From contig JACCUF010000019.1 of the NCBI GenBank assembly GCA_013811975.1, positions 1 to 8,728 of the forward strand: DNA of 8,728 bases, written 5' to 3'. Within the stretch, counting starts at the first letter, position 1, and each line of letters begins with the position of its first letter. Positions 6,873 through 8,728 of this stretch are shown in pieces. The translations under genes were made by a program, and so were the position numbers. The notes beneath the pieces are model-generated. The model ran no database searches, had not been told where the DNA came from, and saw only the letters and a program-made list of their open reading frames with translations. The stretch is from Geodermatophilaceae bacterium (lineage in GTDB: Bacteria; Actinomycetota; Actinomycetes; Mycobacteriales; Geodermatophilaceae).

Positions 6873-7669
6873 CCGAAGAACGGACGACCGAAGCACCGAT
6901 GATCGAGGTACGGGGGATCGGCAAACGGTACGGCTCGGTGTTGGCCGTCGCTGACGTCTCAGCGACCGTCGATCAGGGTCGGGTCACCTGCATTCTGGGC
7001 GACAACGGTGCCGGCAAGTCCTCGCTGATCAAGATTCTGGCCGGTGCCCACCCGCACGACGAGGGCCAATACCTGGTGCAGGGGGAGGAGGTGCACTTCA
7101 CCTCACCCCGCCAGGCCCTGGACCGGGGCATCGCGACCGTCTACCAGGACCTTGCGGTGGTGCCGTTGATGAGTGTCTGGCGGAACTTCTTCCTGGGCTC
7201 CGAGCCGCGGACCGGCGTCGGCCCGTTCAAGGTCATCGACCGCAAGGCCGCCAAGGCCACCGCGCGGCAGTCGCTCAAGGACATGGGCATCGAGCTGGCC
7301 GACGTCGAGCAGCCGGTGGGAACCCTGTCCGGCGGCCAGCGCCAATGCGTGGCGATCGCCCGCGCCGTGCACTTCGGAGCCAAGGCATTGATTCTCGACG
7401 AACCGACCGCGGCCTTGGGCGTCAAGCAGGCCGGGGTGGTCCTCAAGTACGTGGCCCAGGCTCGCGACCGAGGCCTCGCCGTCATCCTGATCACCCACAA
7501 TCCGCACCACGCCTACCCCGTCGGCGACTCGTTCCTGATCCTCAAGCGGGGCCGATCCCAGGGCTTCACAGCCAAGGCCGACATCACCCTGGACGAGTTG
7601 ACCCGTCAGATGTCGGGCGGCGAAGAGCTGGAGACGCTGGTCCACGAGCTGGCCACCGCCCGCGAATGA
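6869..7669 (+). CDS. Sugar ABC transporter ATP-binding protein, single-domain (FrcA-like)
   Basis: Hydrolyses ATP to drive the importer. The 266-residue product has one complete nucleotide-binding domain: Walker A GDNGAGKSS (44-52), Q-loop YQD with Q93, signature LSGGQRQ (153-159), Walker B ALILDEP (173-179) and H-loop H210 in ILITHNP. RbsA-, AraG- and MglA-type ATPases that pair with RbsC-type permeases usually have two fused domains and about 500 residues. This one is about half that length and ends naturally with an ATGA overlap into the next gene, so it resembles the single-domain FrcA branch and should act as a homodimer. The ATG at 6869 overlaps the permease stop, with AGAGAGG about 8 bases upstream. 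Confidence 0.93.
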   Translation: MTEERTTEAPMIEVRGIGKRYGSVLAVADVSATVDQGRVTCILGDNGAGKSSLIKILAGAHPHDEGQYLVQGEEVHFTSPRQALDRGIATVYQDLAVVPLMSVWRNFFLGSEPRTGVGPFKVIDRKAAKATARQSLKDMGIELADVEQPVGTLSGGQRQCVAIARAVHFGAKALILDEPTAALGVKQAGVVLKYVAQARDRGLAVILITHNPHHAYPVGDSFLILKRGRSQGFTAKADITLDELTRQMSGGEELETLVHELATARE

Positions 7670-8631
7670 CCGCCAGCGCGCCCTTGGACGTCCTCACCGT
7701 CGGGCGGGTCGGGGTCGACCTCTATCCCGAGCAGAGCGGCGTACCGCTCGAGCAGGTGACCTCCTTCGCCCGGTCTCTGGGCGGCACGGCCACCAACGTC
7801 GCGGTGGCAGCCGCGCGCTGGGGGTTGCGCACCGCCGTACTCACGAAGGTGGGGCCGGACCCGTTCGGGCGGTACGTCCGTAAGGCGCTGACCGGCTTCG
7901 GTGTGTCAGCCGACCACGTCGGCACGTCGAGCGAGCTGCTCACCCCAGTGGTCTTCTGCGCCCTGGACCCACCCGATGACCCACCGTTGCTGTTCTACCG
8001 CCTGCCGCAGGCGCCGGACACGACGATCACCGACGAGGACGTGCCGTGGCAGGTCATCGACACGGTGTCCCTGCTGTGGGTCACCGGCACCGGGGTGAGT
8101 GTCGAGCCCGCGCGCAGCACCCAGCACGAGATCCTGCGCCGCCGCGGACGGCGGGGCCAGGTCGTCCTGGACCTGGACTGGCGACCGATGTTCTGGCCCT
8201 CGGTGGCCGACGGCCGGCGCGAACTCGCGGCGATGCTCGATCTGGTCACCGTGGCGGTGGGCAACCTCGACGAGGTGGAGGTGGCTGTCGGCACCCGCGA
8301 CCCGTACGCCGCCGCCTCGCTGCTGCTCGAGCACGGACTGCAGATGGCCGTCGTGAAGATGGGTGCGACCGGCGTGCTGGTTGCGACCCAGGAGGGCACG
8401 CACGTTGTGCCGCCGCTGCCGGTCGAGGTCGTCTGCGGGCTGGGAGCCGGCGACGCCTTCGGTGGTGCGCTGGCCCATGGGCTGCTCGCCGGGTGGGACC
8501 CACTGCGGATCGCGCAGGTGGCCAACGCCGCCGGCGCCTACGTAGCCGGCCAGCTCGCCTGCGCCAACGCGATGCCGACGCCGAACCAACTCGACGCCCT
8601 GCTCGCCTCCGCGGGCTCGGCGGGGCCATGA
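7666..8631 (+). CDS. iolC: 5-dehydro-2-deoxygluconokinase (PfkB family)
   Basis: Phosphorylates 2-deoxy-5-keto-gluconate at position 6 with ATP, the step before aldol cleavage in inositol breakdown; cytoplasmic. The 321-residue product is close to the family length. It shows the first PfkB signature region LGGTATNVAVAAARWG (38-53), LLFYRLPQAPD (108-118), DLDWRPMFW (169-177), which is characteristic of IolC among PfkB kinases, and the anion-hole and catalytic segment GLGAGDAFGG (258-267) with D263 as catalytic base. The ATG at 7666 overlaps the ATPase stop as ATGA. I see no good ribosome site upstream, so initiation probably relies on translational coupling. The C-terminus (SAGSAGP) ends in GGGGCCATGA, the same ten bases that close the following 83-bp repeat unit, so the last few codons may derive from the repeat. 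Confidence 0.9.
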   Translation: MTASAPLDVLTVGRVGVDLYPEQSGVPLEQVTSFARSLGGTATNVAVAAARWGLRTAVLTKVGPDPFGRYVRKALTGFGVSADHVGTSSELLTPVVFCALDPPDDPPLLFYRLPQAPDTTITDEDVPWQVIDTVSLLWVTGTGVSVEPARSTQHEILRRRGRRGQVVLDLDWRPMFWPSVADGRRELAAMLDLVTVAVGNLDEVEVAVGTRDPYAAASLLLEHGLQMAVVKMGATGVLVATQEGTHVVPPLPVEVVCGLGAGDAFGGALAHGLLAGWDPLRIAQVANAAGAYVAGQLACANAMPTPNQLDALLASAGSAGP

Positions 8632-8728
8632 GCCGAGAGCGAGTGAGCATCGCAGCGAGGAACGAGCGAGGAGCGGAGCGAGTGGTGCGCGCAGCGCACG
8701 AGGCGGGGCCATGAGCCGAGAGCGAGTG
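8628..8728 (+). repeat. 83-bp GC/purine-rich unit with ATGA boundaries, one full copy and the start of a second
   Basis: Positions 8619-8645 and 8702-8728 are identical over 27 bases, giving a period of 83 bp; the second copy runs off the window. The unit (8628-8710) is built of GAGCG/GCGAG-type words and contains a hairpin near its end. It reads as a 28-codon ORF beginning MSRERVSIAARNERGAER and ending HEAGP. Its start overlaps the iolC stop as ATGA, and its stop overlaps the next ATG (8711) as ATGA. The 28-residue peptide has no recognisable domain and its composition follows the repeat, so I annotate it as a repeat rather than a gene. Whether 8711 starts a second unit or the next real gene cannot be seen. 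Confidence 0.75.
8685..8699 (+). other. Hairpin inside the 83-bp unit
   Basis: GTGCGC, loop GCA, GCGCAC forms a perfect 6-bp stem in the second half of the repeat unit. It lacks a following U-tract and is therefore not an intrinsic terminator. It resembles the short stable stems found in REP-type elements and could stabilise the message or mark the unit for its own mobility; neither is shown by the sequence. Confidence 0.45.

Noticed and set aside
7345..7665. An upstream in-frame extension of iolC
   Set aside because: The extension overlaps the ATPase C-terminal half out of frame and is Arg/Pro-rich. The PfkB fold begins right after the ATG at 7666, which forms an ATGA overlap like the other junctions.
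8628..8728. The right-edge repeats as a CRISPR array or a pair of transposon ends
   Set aside because: The repeat period is 83 bp with the unit itself repeating rather than separating unique spacers, and no terminal inverted repeats or transposase are visible.

Overview
The window is GC-rich actinobacterial-type DNA: strong third-position G/C, GTG and TTG starts, and almost no space between genes. It carries most of a myo-inositol (or related cyclitol) catabolic and uptake locus. No gene-free stretch exceeds about 140 bases, and I see no rRNA, tRNA, CRISPR array, transposase or phage gene. The genus cannot be fixed from the sequence alone.

Layout. Positions 77-2625 (minus strand) hold a LacI-family regulator followed by a CoA-acylating methylmalonate/malonate-semialdehyde dehydrogenase (mmsA/iolA), joined by a TTGA stop/start overlap. 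A short open frame at the left edge (1-69, minus) may begin a third gene of that unit. Positions 2626-2762 are a divergent control region with a perfect TTGACA -35 box and a 12-bp palindrome, TAGAGCGCTCTA, resembling LacI-family operators. Positions 2763-8631 (plus strand) hold a six-gene operon: Gfo/Idh/MocA dehydrogenase (IolG-like), TIM-barrel inosose dehydratase/isomerase (IolE-like), lipoprotein sugar-binding protein, RbsC-type permease, single-domain RbsA/FrcA-type ATPase, and 5-dehydro-2-deoxygluconokinase (IolC). Every junction is a 4-bp stop/start overlap except the one after the binding protein, which is 35 bp and contains a GC-rich hairpin.

How it works together (inference from families). 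The ABC importer brings in the cyclitol; the IolG-like enzyme oxidises it to inosose; the IolE-like enzyme dehydrates it; IolC phosphorylates 2-deoxy-5-keto-gluconate; MmsA/IolA converts the final malonic semialdehyde to acetyl-CoA. IolD, IolB and IolJ are not in the window and may lie beyond either edge. The LacI protein probably represses the locus through the intergenic palindrome.

The least ordinary element is at the right edge. An 83-bp GC- and purine-rich unit follows iolC and begins to repeat at the window end. Each unit starts with ATG, reads through as a 28-codon ORF and ends in GGGGCCATGA, so it recreates the ATGA coupling junction. It looks like a repeat able to sit inside an operon without breaking stop/start coupling.
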